Shown piece by piece: positions 28,762 to 37,460 of a stretch of DNA of 64,000 nt. The DNA is taken from the NCBI GenBank assembly GCA_049511715.1, contig JBEKXU010000005.1, positions 54,780 through 118,779 of the forward strand, written 5' to 3'. This stretch comes from JBEKHT01 sp049511715. GTDB taxonomy: Bacteria > Chloroflexota > Anaerolineae > Anaerolineales > RBG-16-64-43. Below the pieces are notes generated by a model. That model did not search any database, was not told where the DNA came from, and was given only the letters and a program-made list of their open reading frames with translations. Every line of letters begins with the position of its first letter. Positions within the stretch are counted from its first letter, which is position 1. The translations under genes were made by a program, and so were the position numbers.

Positions 28762-29340
28762 TTACGGTTGAGGACTGCCACGAATAAGGCGCGCTTCGGC
28801 TTCCAGACGCAAGGCGATCGACTCCATTCGCTCATGGACGTCCGGGCCGATCTCTAGCTCGACTTGCCGGAAGGCCTCTTGCAGCTTCCTCTCCTCGGCG
28901 GCACTTAAAAACTTGCGCGCCATCGGGAAGAGCATATTGTTTTCCTTCCAGATGTGATTCGGGTAGAGCCCGACAAGGCCGCGCAAGACTTCCTCGATCG
29001 GTTGCCGCGTGGCAGGATTCCCTGGCACATACGACGTAATGGCTTGAGCGAGTTGGGCGACCAACGCCCGGCCGGTCTGATGCTCGTGGCGGAGGGCGCC
29101 CAAAGGACCGCCGGCCGAGGGAACGCCGCTGCGCTCAAGTGCCGGGAAGAGATACGTCTCCTCCTTCCCATGATGACAGCGGTCGGCGAAGGTACGCATG
29201 AACTCAACCAAGTCATTGAGACTCTGGATGTGCAGCTCCTGGCCCTGCCTCAAGTGCTCCGCCCAGATCAACATGACATCCGCCATCTTCTGGATGGGGC
29301 GGTGCTCCTCCTCAAGGATTTCGGTCGAGTTCTTATCCAT
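28762..29340 (-). CDS. hemerythrin HHE domain protein
   Basis: A 192-residue four-helix protein. The di-iron ligands are visible as H13 in EEEHRPIQ, H56/H57 and E60/E61 in HHGKEETYLFPAL, H85 and H87 in RHEHQTGR, and H129 and E133 in PNHIWKENNMLFPMA. This is the hemerythrin cation-binding (HHE) family, which binds oxygen or nitric oxide or protects iron-sulfur proteins. ATG at 29340 has AAAGGAGG 7 bases ahead; the longer frame upstream is not conserved. No operon partner. Its oxygen or NO role fits an organism carrying an oxygen-sensitive glycyl radical enzyme. Confidence 0.88.
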   Translation of the reverse strand: MDKNSTEILEEEHRPIQKMADVMLIWAEHLRQGQELHIQSLNDLVEFMRTFADRCHHGKEETYLFPALERSGVPSAGGPLGALRHEHQTGRALVAQLAQAITSYVPGNPATRQPIEEVLRGLVGLYPNHIWKENNMLFPMARKFLSAAEERKLQEAFRQVELEIGPDVHERMESIALRLEAEARLIRGSPQP

Positions 29341-29935
29341 GCCTGTGCCTCCTTTGATCTGCGAGCCTAAGAGTACCATGAGCAACCGAAACGAGCCAAG
29401 GGGCCAGGCTGCACAAAAGGCTTGTCCTCGTCGCGGTTCGGGTTCGCCAAGCAGCTCAGGGTACTTGAGCCGGACCGCGGCCGAGGCAGAAAGGCCGATT
29501 GCCAGCGACAATTACCGCAGAGTCTGGAAGCGAAGGAGCCTCTCTTGTGCCGGCGGAGGAAGGCACGGTCTTTGCGCGGAGGCGGTCCACTGTCCTTCCT
29601 TGTCTGGCCGCGCAAATCTCAACTGTGATCTTGCCGATGGCGATCTTCTGCGTTCGGTGATCCGAAACGCAAGCCCCCGATTTCTCAGATATTCGTTTGC
29701 AGCCCATGCGTTCCAATATCTGTTCGCCCGGTATCCTTTCGCGGTCGGGCCGACGTCTATGCCCGCTAGACCGCATGGCTCGATCTCCCAGGAGGTCGGC
29801 GACCCCCTGGGCTATGGCAGTGCACGCTCGGCTTGAAGTCAGTTCTTGGCGCCCCATCCCAGAGGTGCCGACCGTGGCCCAGGAGTGCCTATTCGGGTTG
29901 ACAAAGACTCGACCATTCGATATTCTGATGTCCTC
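29341..29935. other. 595-base divergent gap
   Basis: It separates divergent genes and should hold their promoters. No conserved frame or RNA was recognised. Confidence 0.35.
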
Positions 29936-31144
29936 ATGGCATTCAAACGCTCTCCCTCCGGATGGAGGGTTATGGGAGTTTTGTCTGTCTTCACCTTGGG
30001 TTTGGGGAATTGCGCTCAAGGTCTCACGCCCGAGTCTTATCCGACAAGCGCTGCTCCACCCGCTATCACCCACACGTTGAGTCTGGTTCGCACGGCCACT
30101 CCGCCAAGAACCCCGGCCGCCACACCGGATTGGGTCAATACCGACCCCGAGAACCCCGACACTTGGCCACAGTGGGCCCAGAACTACTGGCAGGGTCCCA
30201 CGGGAGCCAGCCCAGACCAGGACACGCGCTTTGATACCTTCCTCACGGAAAGCCGCAGAGCCAACCTAAGAAAGCTCGTCAGCGAGAATCCGGAGGCTGC
30301 GCGCGCCATCCTTACCCATCTGGCCCAGGGCAACTTTACCCAGAGCTTCAGCCCGGACCAAGTGGCCAGGCTGGATTCGGACGGCTTGCTCTCGACCGTC
30401 GAACACCTGAGCAGCCAAGAGGTCCTTGTTTCCCAGATCATCCTGCAGGCGGGACAGAAGAAGATTCTCCATCTGGCACCGGATGAAATCCGAACGCTGC
30501 AGGGGGACCCGCAGGCCGGCGTAGCCTACTGGGTGGATTCGAGGAAAAACCAGGCCTACGGGTTTTGGAGCGGGTTGGGTGCCACATCCCCTGCTACTGA
30601 TTTGACCTCGTTTGTTCTTCGGCTGAAGGGTGATAGCTATCCTGCTACCCTTTTTGGCCGAGACACAGTCGTGCACCGCGATGCAATGTGGTCTCCCACC
30701 CTGTTTGATTTTGCTGGCGTGGTTGAATTGCCTGCAGGTCAAGGATACGGTTTGTTGGGGCGGTTCAAGACTGAGAACACCGGGGAGAATGTTCTCCAGC
30801 TTTTTGCCCTGCTTCAAAGACCGCTGTCGGCCGGTCCCAAGGTCAGTTGCTTTGGGATCCTTTTCCCGGGGCCGGAATTGGGCTCTTGCCCAACCACGAC
30901 CCTCCCGGCAAGCGAATATGCCCTGGGAGCGCGCAACTACAACTGGCAACCAGTGAATCCCGAAGACCTATCCCAAGACCTCCGTTGGCCACCGGCCCTT
31001 CTTGCCGCCAGCCAGGAGGACCTCTTGGCCACGGATCCAAAAACCGGGAACCTCAGCAATTATGATGGGTTTCTCGTGAACGGACTGGAAGCCGTAGGGA
31101 CATTCAACCTCTTTCAACCGAGCGAAGGGCAGAATCCGGAGTAG
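29936..31144 (+). CDS. secreted protein of unknown function
   Basis: A 402-residue protein with a signal peptide: charged start (AFKRSPSGWR), hydrophobic VMGVLSVFTLGLG and a Cys at residue 29. The pre-Cys residues are LGN, a poor lipobox, so it may be secreted rather than lipid-anchored. A Pro/Thr-rich linker (residues 40-65) leads to a mature domain with no motif I can name. Neither start has a good ribosome site: ATG 29936 keeps a normal signal peptide and is preferred, ATG 29972 is an alternative. Function unknown. Confidence 0.6.
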   Translation: MAFKRSPSGWRVMGVLSVFTLGLGNCAQGLTPESYPTSAAPPAITHTLSLVRTATPPRTPAATPDWVNTDPENPDTWPQWAQNYWQGPTGASPDQDTRFDTFLTESRRANLRKLVSENPEAARAILTHLAQGNFTQSFSPDQVARLDSDGLLSTVEHLSSQEVLVSQIILQAGQKKILHLAPDEIRTLQGDPQAGVAYWVDSRKNQAYGFWSGLGATSPATDLTSFVLRLKGDSYPATLFGRDTVVHRDAMWSPTLFDFAGVVELPAGQGYGLLGRFKTENTGENVLQLFALLQRPLSAGPKVSCFGILFPGPELGSCPTTTLPASEYALGARNYNWQPVNPEDLSQDLRWPPALLAASQEDLLATDPKTGNLSNYDGFLVNGLEAVGTFNLFQPSEGQNPE

Positions 31145-31458
31145 GTGGCGCCTCCGATGAAACCCTCATGCCGACGGCAGTGCGGACCCAGAGGCTGGCC
31201 AGGGTGGGTTGGGTCAGGTTGCAAGGCACGCAGGAACTTGCGGCCGTGAGGGGGGAAAGCTTCTTCGAACCACTGAGTTTGCCGTCGCTTGAGGCGGCCA
31301 AAGGAAGGTCGTCGTCGCCGCGTCCAAGTGGGCAACTCAGAGAATCCGGTCGGGACGATCCGCGCCAAAGGCCTCTTCCGGCCTGGAAAGATAAGTCTGG
31401 GGGCGGCTGGTTGCGGCCCGAAGGACGGGCCGTGCTGCAAGGATTCAAGGAGACCGCC
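31145..31458. other. 314-base gap
   Basis: The plus frame is open through here into the UbiA gene but has no family similarity. Nothing else is seen. Confidence 0.35.
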
Positions 31459-32352
31459 ATGCCGAAGTGGAAATACTTGCTGGGCCCGATGCGTGTCCCT
31501 TTTCTAATCGTCACGCTGGCCTGCGTCTTGCTGGGGGTTGCCGCCGCCGTCTGGACCTCCGGGCGGGTGAGCCCGGTCTACATTGCTCTAGCTCTCGTTG
31601 GGGCGGTTGCGTCGCACATCAGCGTGAATGCGCTGAACGAGTATTTTGACTTCCAAAGTGGCCTGGATTCGAGGACCACTAGGACGCCCTTCAGCGGAGG
31701 CAGTGGAACCTTGCCTGAGAGCCCGGGGCATGCCCATTATGCACTTGTCACAGGCTCAACGGCCTTCGCCGTAACGGCCCTCATTGGTATTTACTTCCTC
31801 TCGGTCCGAGGGCTGGCGCTCCTGCCTCTGGGGCTGCTGGGGCTGCTGGTTATTCTTGCGTATACCCCTTGGCTTACTCGCAATCCAGTGTTCTGCCTGG
31901 TTGCGCCGGGACTGGGATTCGGACCGCTCATGGTGATGGGCACAAGCTTTGTCTTGGCGGGAGCCTATTCTTGGACGGCCTTCTTCGCCTCGCTGGTTCC
32001 ATTCTTCATGGTCAGCGACCTGTTGCTGTTGAATCAATTCCCAGATGTCCAAGCCGATAAGGGGGTAGGCAGGAGACATCTCCCAATCGTCTTCGGCCGG
32101 CGCACCAGCAGCTTCGTCTACTCGGCCTTCTTGGCCTTGGCCTATCTGGCCGTGATCGTGGGTGTTGGGTTGGGATACCTGCCCTTACCCAGCCTCATCG
32201 GGCTCGGTTCAGTGCTATTGGCTGTCCCCGCATCGCTCGGTGCGCTTCGACACGGGGAGGATATTCCCAGGCTGATCCCGTACATGGGGATGAACGTCCT
32301 CATAAGCATTGCGACCCCGGCGCTGGTTGCAATCGGGCTGTTTCTCGGATAA
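31459..32352 (+). CDS. UbiA-family prenyltransferase (MenA-like)
   Basis: A 297-residue membrane enzyme with about nine spans. The first Asp-rich motif is NEYFDFQSGLD (N-x3-D-x5-D) and the second is DVQADKGVGRRHLP, both needed to bind Mg-prenyl diphosphate. The order and spacing are closest to 1,4-dihydroxy-2-naphthoate prenyltransferase (MenA), which makes demethylmenaquinone, but no other men gene is near, so another aromatic acceptor is possible. AAGGAG lies 6 bases before ATG 31459; the frame upstream is not used. Confidence 0.82.
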   Translation: MPKWKYLLGPMRVPFLIVTLACVLLGVAAAVWTSGRVSPVYIALALVGAVASHISVNALNEYFDFQSGLDSRTTRTPFSGGSGTLPESPGHAHYALVTGSTAFAVTALIGIYFLSVRGLALLPLGLLGLLVILAYTPWLTRNPVFCLVAPGLGFGPLMVMGTSFVLAGAYSWTAFFASLVPFFMVSDLLLLNQFPDVQADKGVGRRHLPIVFGRRTSSFVYSAFLALAYLAVIVGVGLGYLPLPSLIGLGSVLLAVPASLGALRHGEDIPRLIPYMGMNVLISIATPALVAIGLFLG

Positions 32353-33028
32353 CTCACTGAGGCGGCGAAGAGGCCGTGCGGCGACACTCGTCCGGCGGTT
32401 GGATTGAAAGGACCTTCTCTTGTTGAGCGAAACATTGTCCGGATTCCTCTCAGCAATTCAGAATGCCTATTCTCTGTGTACCGGGTGATGAAGATCTCCT
32501 CGTTTTTCTTCCGGGTGCGTACAGTTGCCCGGGCTGGGCTGTGCCGTTCCGCTCTAGGGCGATTCAGCAGAATCGCTGACCGCAGTGCCGTCGGAACGAT
32601 GATCGGCGCGCCGCTATAGCCCACGGATAACACACGATCCTCAGCCCGCCTTTTGGGGCGGCTCACTTCCTGTTCCGGCCCCAACTCCCCTAGAAAACTG
32701 ACCTGCACCATGAGCGCACGGGGACGTGTCTTGCATCAGAAACGTGCCCCAAGAGGGTTCTCCTCGAATTTCCTGATACTTTTTCTATACTATTCTGGCA
32801 ACTTGTCTTCGCCCCCTTTTGCTTAGAGTCAATAGGAAAGGCAGGAGGCATTGGGCGAACACGCGCAGGATGGCATGGAAGGCGAATGGCCCTGAGGGGG
32901 TGATCCTCGGGGAGTAACGGACCAGGCGAAGGTGTTGAGGAATTTGCCAGATCTGCTGACTGTGCCTGTGCAGCTCATGACAACCTTGGCTGCGGTCACA
33001 TGATTCAGACTATTCGCCTGAGGACGGG
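32353..33028. other. 676-base gap
   Basis: No gene is supported. An AT-rich stretch at about 32770-32800 with TATACT may be a promoter for the genes that follow, without a clear -35. Confidence 0.3.
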
Positions 33029-33220
33029 GTGCCAAAGGCTTGGCCAGACGATTATCTACGTTGGGATATGAAACGCCACATTAATGAGACAAAACGACGC
33101 ATAGTTGCCCACGAAGGCAGGCAGTTGCCAAAGAGTTTACATGTGGGTGAAGCGGAGTTTACAGGCGATCCCTATGATGAAAAGGGTGGGCGCCTAAAAG
33201 GAATGAAAGAGAGGGAATAA
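33029..33220 (+). CDS. small charged hypothetical protein
   Basis: A 63-residue frame beginning with GTG after GAGGACGGG. It is rich in Lys, Glu, Arg and His and soluble by composition, and its base content is more AT-rich than the flanks. It ends 3 bases before the ATG of the repeat protein, which suggests a shared transcript. I recognise no family. A shorter start is ATG 33068. Confidence 0.4.
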   Translation: MPKAWPDDYLRWDMKRHINETKRRIVAHEGRQLPKSLHVGEAEFTGDPYDEKGGRLKGMKERE

Positions 33221-33223
33221 CCA

Positions 33224-34225
33224 ATGAAGAAGACCAAACCAGTTTGGTCATCACTCAATCGTTGGATCATGCTTCTGGTCGGGGCGGGGGTCGTGCTGAG
33301 CCTGGCCTTCACGACTGGCTCCGGTCCTGTGCTTGCCGTTGCCGTTGTTGCTACTCCGGCACCTGGCAGGCCCACTCCTGCTCGGGGCAACGGCCAGGGC
33401 ACCCAAGAATTGACCCAGGCCTTCCATCACGAGCAGCAGGTGCTCAGCCAACAGCAGGCTAATCTGGGAAAGGCTGAGGCGTTGGTCTCCAAGATCCAGG
33501 ACCTGATCAGCAAGGCCCAGGCGAAGGGATTGGACACCTCCGCCCTGTCAACCGCTCTGGGCACCTTCCAGGCCCAGCTGGCCAGCGCTACCGGCTCAAA
33601 CACTGCCGCGGCCGGGATTCTCTCCACCCACAATGGCTTTGACAGCAACGGCAATGTGACCAATGCGGCCCCCGCCCGTGTGACAGTCCAAGATGCCAGA
33701 CAGAACTTGCAGGACGCCCACAATACCTTAAGGCAGACAGCCAGTGACCTGAGCACTGCCGTGAAGTCCTGGGAGGAGGCCAATAAGGACAAGCTCCAGA
33801 ATCAGGCCCTGGAAAAAGACTACCAGAACGAGCAGAAGTGGCTCACCACACAACAAGGATTGCTTAGCAAGGCCAACGATTTGGTAACGAAGGTCCAGGA
33901 CCTGATCAGCAAGGCCCAGGCCAAGGGATTGGACACATCGGCCCTATCCACCGCATTGACCACTTTTCAGTCGGAGCTCTCCACGGCCGCCAGCTCCAAC
34001 GCAACCGCCGCTGAGATCCTCTCCGCTCATAATGGCTTCGACGGCAGCGGCAATGTCACGGATACCGTCGCCGCTGTCCAAACCGTGAAGGATGCCTACC
34101 AGTCCCTGTCGGACGCCCACAACACTCTTCAGCAGGCGAGCAACGACCTCCTGGCAGCCCTCAAGCAGTGGCGGGCGACCCATGAGCTCAACCTGACGCC
34201 GGCTCCGACGGCAATCGGCAGCTAG
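33224..34225 (+). CDS. secreted helical protein with two tandem 133-residue repeats
   Basis: A 333-residue exported protein. Residues 1-39 are a signal peptide (KKTKP start, hydrophobic core, cleavage near VLA-VA), followed by a short Pro-rich linker. Two repeats follow, offset by 133 residues, each with a Gln-rich helix (EQQVLSQQQANLGKAE), the near-identical block QDLISKAQAKGLDTSALSTAL, a HNGFD..GNVT turn and DAHNTL. The pattern predicts antiparallel coiled-coil helices outside the membrane. I recall similar proteins in Chloroflexi without known function. Start ATG 33224 with GAGGGA upstream. A lipoprotein gene follows after 14 bases, so both probably act at the cell surface. Confidence 0.8.
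   Translation: MKKTKPVWSSLNRWIMLLVGAGVVLSLAFTTGSGPVLAVAVVATPAPGRPTPARGNGQGTQELTQAFHHEQQVLSQQQANLGKAEALVSKIQDLISKAQAKGLDTSALSTALGTFQAQLASATGSNTAAAGILSTHNGFDSNGNVTNAAPARVTVQDARQNLQDAHNTLRQTASDLSTAVKSWEEANKDKLQNQALEKDYQNEQKWLTTQQGLLSKANDLVTKVQDLISKAQAKGLDTSALSTALTTFQSELSTAASSNATAAEILSAHNGFDGSGNVTDTVAAVQTVKDAYQSLSDAHNTLQQASNDLLAALKQWRATHELNLTPAPTAIGS
33496..33960 (+). repeat. near-identical DNA block repeated at 399-base spacing
   Basis: The block starting CCAGGACCTGATCAGCAAGG at 33496 recurs at 33895, with few differences over about 55 bases, including synonymous positions. This means a recent duplication or gene conversion between the two protein repeats. Confidence 0.7.
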
Positions 34226-34239
34226 GGGACGGAGGAACA

Positions 34240-34608
34240 ATGAAGAGAGCCCCTCTCGCTGGTCTGGTCGCTATTGTGGGGACAGGTCTCCTGCTGTTTG
34301 GGTGCTCGTCATCCAATGGAACCAGTCCCGCTCAACCGGCGGTCCAACCGGCTTTGGTTTCCAGCCAGCCGCCGGCCGAGTCACCCTCCACCTCCGGCCA
34401 AGCCTTAGCCCAACCGACGCCGACGAGTCCAGGTTCAAGCCTTGATCAATCCGCGGCCGAGGTGGACCAGGCCCTGAGCGACCTGCAAAACGCCGTCCAG
34501 GCAGAGGATGTCTCCACACCCAGCAGCACCGAGGACCAAAGCTTGCCCGACGCCGACCAAAGCCTGGATGGCCTGCAGCAATCCATCCAGACCGAACCAG
34601 CGCCCTGA
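34240..34608 (+). CDS. small lipoprotein with Gln/Asp-rich tail
   Basis: A 122-residue protein with a clean lipoprotein signal: RAP start, hydrophobic core and lipobox LFGC with Cys22. A Ser/Pro/Thr linker leads to a short helical region with repeated LDQS..EVDQALSDLQN and LPDADQSLDGLQQ. It lies 14 bases after the helical-repeat protein and is likely its membrane-anchored partner (inference). No family recognised. Confidence 0.7.
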   Translation: MKRAPLAGLVAIVGTGLLLFGCSSSNGTSPAQPAVQPALVSSQPPAESPSTSGQALAQPTPTSPGSSLDQSAAEVDQALSDLQNAVQAEDVSTPSSTEDQSLPDADQSLDGLQQSIQTEPAP

Positions 34609-34659
34609 CCAAGATCAGGGGAAACAAAAACACGAATTGTCGAAAACCAAACTAATCTC

Positions 34660-34793
34660 CAATTAAGCGCGGCTTCTTTGGACCAGTGCGGCAGTTCGAC
34701 GCCTCCAGGTCTGATGCCCTGGCTGGCAAGCCATTGTCCATACCGAGGGGGAACGTAATGTTGATGGGTGTCAATTCTGTCAGTTTGCGTCAT
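34660..34793 (-). pseudogene. amidohydrolase (ACMSD-like), 5' fragment
   Basis: Minus-strand ATG at 34793 begins about 43 residues of the amidohydrolase-2 family: DRIDTHQHYVPPRYGQWL with the metal-binding H-x-H, then PHWSKEAALN. The family is about 300 residues long; here similarity ends near 34660, facing the end of the lipoprotein gene. The intact enzyme would be a metal-dependent decarboxylase or hydrolase. Confidence 0.7.
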
Positions 34794-35535
34794 CGGGGGG
34801 TCCTTGCGAAGGTTATTCTTACCGCTCTTTATTATGACTGTTGAGCTAGGCGCACGCCTTAGGATTCTCTGCAAGCCATTCTTGCCCAACCCCCCTGTGT
34901 GGTGGGTCTGAACGCCTCCCCCCTCCAGATCTTCATGTGCCGAAGTGGGTCAGGCTGGCAAAGGAACCAAAGGCCCACAATCCACGACTCTCGCGGAGTA
35001 CAGGGAACGATGCCAGTCCGCCCCCATGGTCAGCGCGCGGTGGGCTGACGGACTCGGCCAGCCCTAGCGTTCTCTGGTGATGTCGAAAACAACCCCTGAC
35101 CCGCTGCTGAAACGTGCTTGATGAAGCACGACCGCGGATTGATCGAAAGCGTATCCCCTTGATTGGGCTGCGTCAAAGCCGTTCGGCACCGCTGAAAGTA
35201 ACATGCCCTGATCTTGCGCTTCCACTGCAACCTTTTCAATCTGCGCCCCCGAGGCCGCAGGACCCGGATCTTTTCCTCGGTGAGGCGCTTCTTGTGCTGG
35301 ACCCGTTGGATTGTCCCGAGCATGCGTCGCGTGGATCTTCCTTGGGCATTGTTCTTGCCCTTCTCGCTTTGGCCAGGGGCGAGAAGCGTGCCTCAGCAAA
35401 CCGTTGCAAAAACGGCATTTGGCTCGAGGACAAACGCTGGGACAAAGGGAGCGGGGTGCAAGTGAACCTGCCGGCCGACGAGCACAGGGCCATGCGAAGG
35501 CCGACAGGCGCTTGCGGTTGCGGGGAGGGCAACTG
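34794..35535. other. 742-base gap
   Basis: No gene is assigned. A minus-strand frame ending at about 35064 (PNGFDAAQSRGYAFDQSAVV) has protein-like composition but no recognised family or start; it may be a remnant. Confidence 0.3.
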
Positions 35536-35563
35536 AAAGGCTCCCCACAATATGGGAGCCTTT
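35536..35563. terminator. bidirectional hairpin terminator
   Basis: AAAGGCTCCC (35536-35545) pairs perfectly with GGGAGCCTTT (35554-35563) around an 8-base loop. The A/T ends give a short T-run on both strands. It lies just after the stop of the small membrane protein on the minus strand. Confidence 0.65.
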
Positions 35564-35587
35564 CGGATTCCGGTCCGTCGGGAAGAC

Positions 35588-35761
35588 TTAGAGGCCGTTG
35601 ACCAGCACGCCAACCACAAGAACGATGAACCCCAAAAGCAAGACTGTGAAAGCGTGGGCCGAAATCACCGGGATGGACGACACGAGCTTGCCGATCAGTG
35701 CCAGAACACCTAGGACGATGGCGATCCAAAAGGTAATCGGTTTCGGCGGGGTCAGTTTCAT
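35588..35761 (-). CDS. small two-span membrane protein
   Basis: A 57-residue protein with two hydrophobic helices (about residues 10-28 and 33-55) joined by a short turn. It starts with KLTPPKPITFWIA and ends in VGVLVNGL. I recall near-identical small proteins in Anaerolineae, without known function. ATG 35761 has GAAGGG upstream. It is divergent from the lipoprotein at 36026 and ends before a strong terminator. Confidence 0.65.
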   Translation of the reverse strand: MKLTPPKPITFWIAIVLGVLALIGKLVSSIPVISAHAFTVLLLGFIVLVVGVLVNGL

Positions 35762-36025
35762 GTGTGCCCTTCTTTCTTCGCTCGAATAGAAGATGCCGAT
35801 GGAAGCGGAAGGTGCACAAAGATCATAGCACCGAAGGTTCGCACACGCCGGTGCGGGAGGGCATCGAGCATATGGATCCGCTCGGAGCCTTGTGTTTGCC
35901 GAAAGGGCCCTCTCGACCATTCGGGGTCCCTGCGCCAATGTGTTTGGGCCGACGGCAGGGGGCGGAACTCAGGCGGCTTGGCGAGCGTCTTAAGGACAGC
36001 CGAGATCCTGGAAATGAGGGAGACC

Positions 36026-36622
36026 ATGAAACAAGCGTTGGTAACCCTAACAGTCCTGTTCACGCTGCTTTGGGTCGCGGCCTGCGCACCTCTGGAGCAC
36101 GCTTTTCAACCAACGCAGATTCCCGCTCCCGCAACTGTTCGTGCCCGTCCCACCCTTTCACCGATGGTCGGGACGGCCATCCCGCCCGGCTCGGGCATCT
36201 GCAATTGCCCGACGTCTGTCGCTGCCACTCCGCCCGAAGGATTCGCCCAGCCTCCGCTGATTATCTGCAGTTGTCCGGCCATCCTCATTCCTCCCACCGA
36301 GGTCGGATCGAATCTCGAACCAGGTTCGATGAGGGAAATTACTTTGGCAGACAACGGCAGAACTCTCACGATGCATCCTCGCGAGCACTTCTTGCTCAAC
36401 CTCGGGACAGAGATCTTCAACTGGTTGGTTACCGTGGACAATCGGAACGTGCTCAGCCAAGTTCCGAGTATGGTGGTGACCCGCGGAGCTCAGGGGATAT
36501 ACGTAGCCCGCAACCTCGGTCAGGCTTTGCTGACGGCCGTTGGGGAGCCTGTTTGCCGGAATTCGAAGCCGGTGTGCATGGCTCCTGAGATCCTCTTCAG
36601 GGTCACTGTGATCGTCCACTGA
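36026..36622 (+). CDS. lipoprotein with chagasin-like C-terminal domain
   Basis: A 198-residue protein. The signal ends in VAAC with Cys18, a good lipobox. A Pro/Cys-rich linker with CNCP and CSCP follows, then a domain from about residue 107 (ITLADNGRTLTMHPREHFLLNLG, then WLVTVDNRNVLSQ and VVTRGAQGIYVARNLG). That domain has the layout of I42/chagasin-type cysteine-protease inhibitors and related bacterial surface domains. It is probably anchored on the outer face. ATG 36026 has GAGGGA upstream. The methyltransferase remnant converges on it and overlaps its end by about 20 bases. Confidence 0.65.
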   Translation: MKQALVTLTVLFTLLWVAACAPLEHAFQPTQIPAPATVRARPTLSPMVGTAIPPGSGICNCPTSVAATPPEGFAQPPLIICSCPAILIPPTEVGSNLEPGSMREITLADNGRTLTMHPREHFLLNLGTEIFNWLVTVDNRNVLSQVPSMVVTRGAQGIYVARNLGQALLTAVGEPVCRNSKPVCMAPEILFRVTVIVH

Positions 36623-37039
36623 GAGCGATTGATGAGGCGGTTGGCGCAAGGCGGCGGTGGATTGGCAGACGGCTGATGACTTCATCAAAGGTCGAATCCG
36701 GGAAGGCAAGTTTCTCAATCAAGCCCACGTCGAAAACAACCTCCAGCCCTGACCGGGAAGCTTTCTTTTTTGCGACCTCGATCATTTCCGGAGCCGCGTC
36801 GATGCGGTAAATTCTTCCATTTGCACCAGCGCAGGACTGTGCCGTTAGGGTCAGGCTCCCCGTGCCGAAGCCCACGTCGAGAACCTTGTCGTCGGACTTG
36901 ATCTTCGCAAGCTCGGTCACCATCCTGCTGTTGGCGCGTGGGCCCAGGCCCAGGAACCCGGTGAGGAGATCGTACCGAAAGGCCCCATGAATGGTGATGC
37001 CGGTGGTCTCCGGGCCATTCGTGATGCTTGGTCTGTCAT
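36603..37039 (-). pseudogene. class I SAM-dependent methyltransferase, truncated
   Basis: The conserved part reads ETTGITIHGAFRYDLL, KVLDVGFGTGSLTL (SAM motif I), RIYRIDAAPEMI and FPDSTFDEVISRLPIH, a UbiE-like methyltransferase. After IH the expected HL..LKRA.. region and the last 60-70 residues are replaced by unrelated codons that overlap the convergent lipoprotein gene. The natural start, ATG 37039, is one base out of frame with the body. So both ends are damaged. Confidence 0.7.
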
Positions 37040-37460
37040 GCAACCTGTGCCTACACCTCAGCCTTCCGTCTCTTGAGGATTTTGGTCGCTGCTTTGCCTG
37101 GGCGTGATAGCCAAAGGCGCCGCAGACGACCTTGCGTTGTTTCGCTGGCAATGCGGCCAGTCGATCCTCCCGGAATCAGTCGCGTGTCATGCACTGGTTG
37201 ATGAGGTTCATGCTCCTGTCGCCCAATTCTCCCTGTGAGTGCGGCGGGTTGGGCATCAATTGTGGATCGGCCCAATCCTTGGTGGAGAAGCCTCCCGGCC
37301 GGGCCGCATCGGGCTACCGAACTTGTCCTGGCGACGGCGCTGGTTTGGGGGTCGAAGCCGTCCGCATGGATATGTGTCGTGGCTGGCCTGCCCCTTCCGA
37401 AGCAGAAAAGAACCGGCCGGGACACGCTCGGGGTCAGCGCCCGTGGGCACGCTTGCGGCA
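37040..37460. other. 421-base gap
   Basis: Frames here have no family resemblance. No RNA or terminator stood out. Confidence 0.3.
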
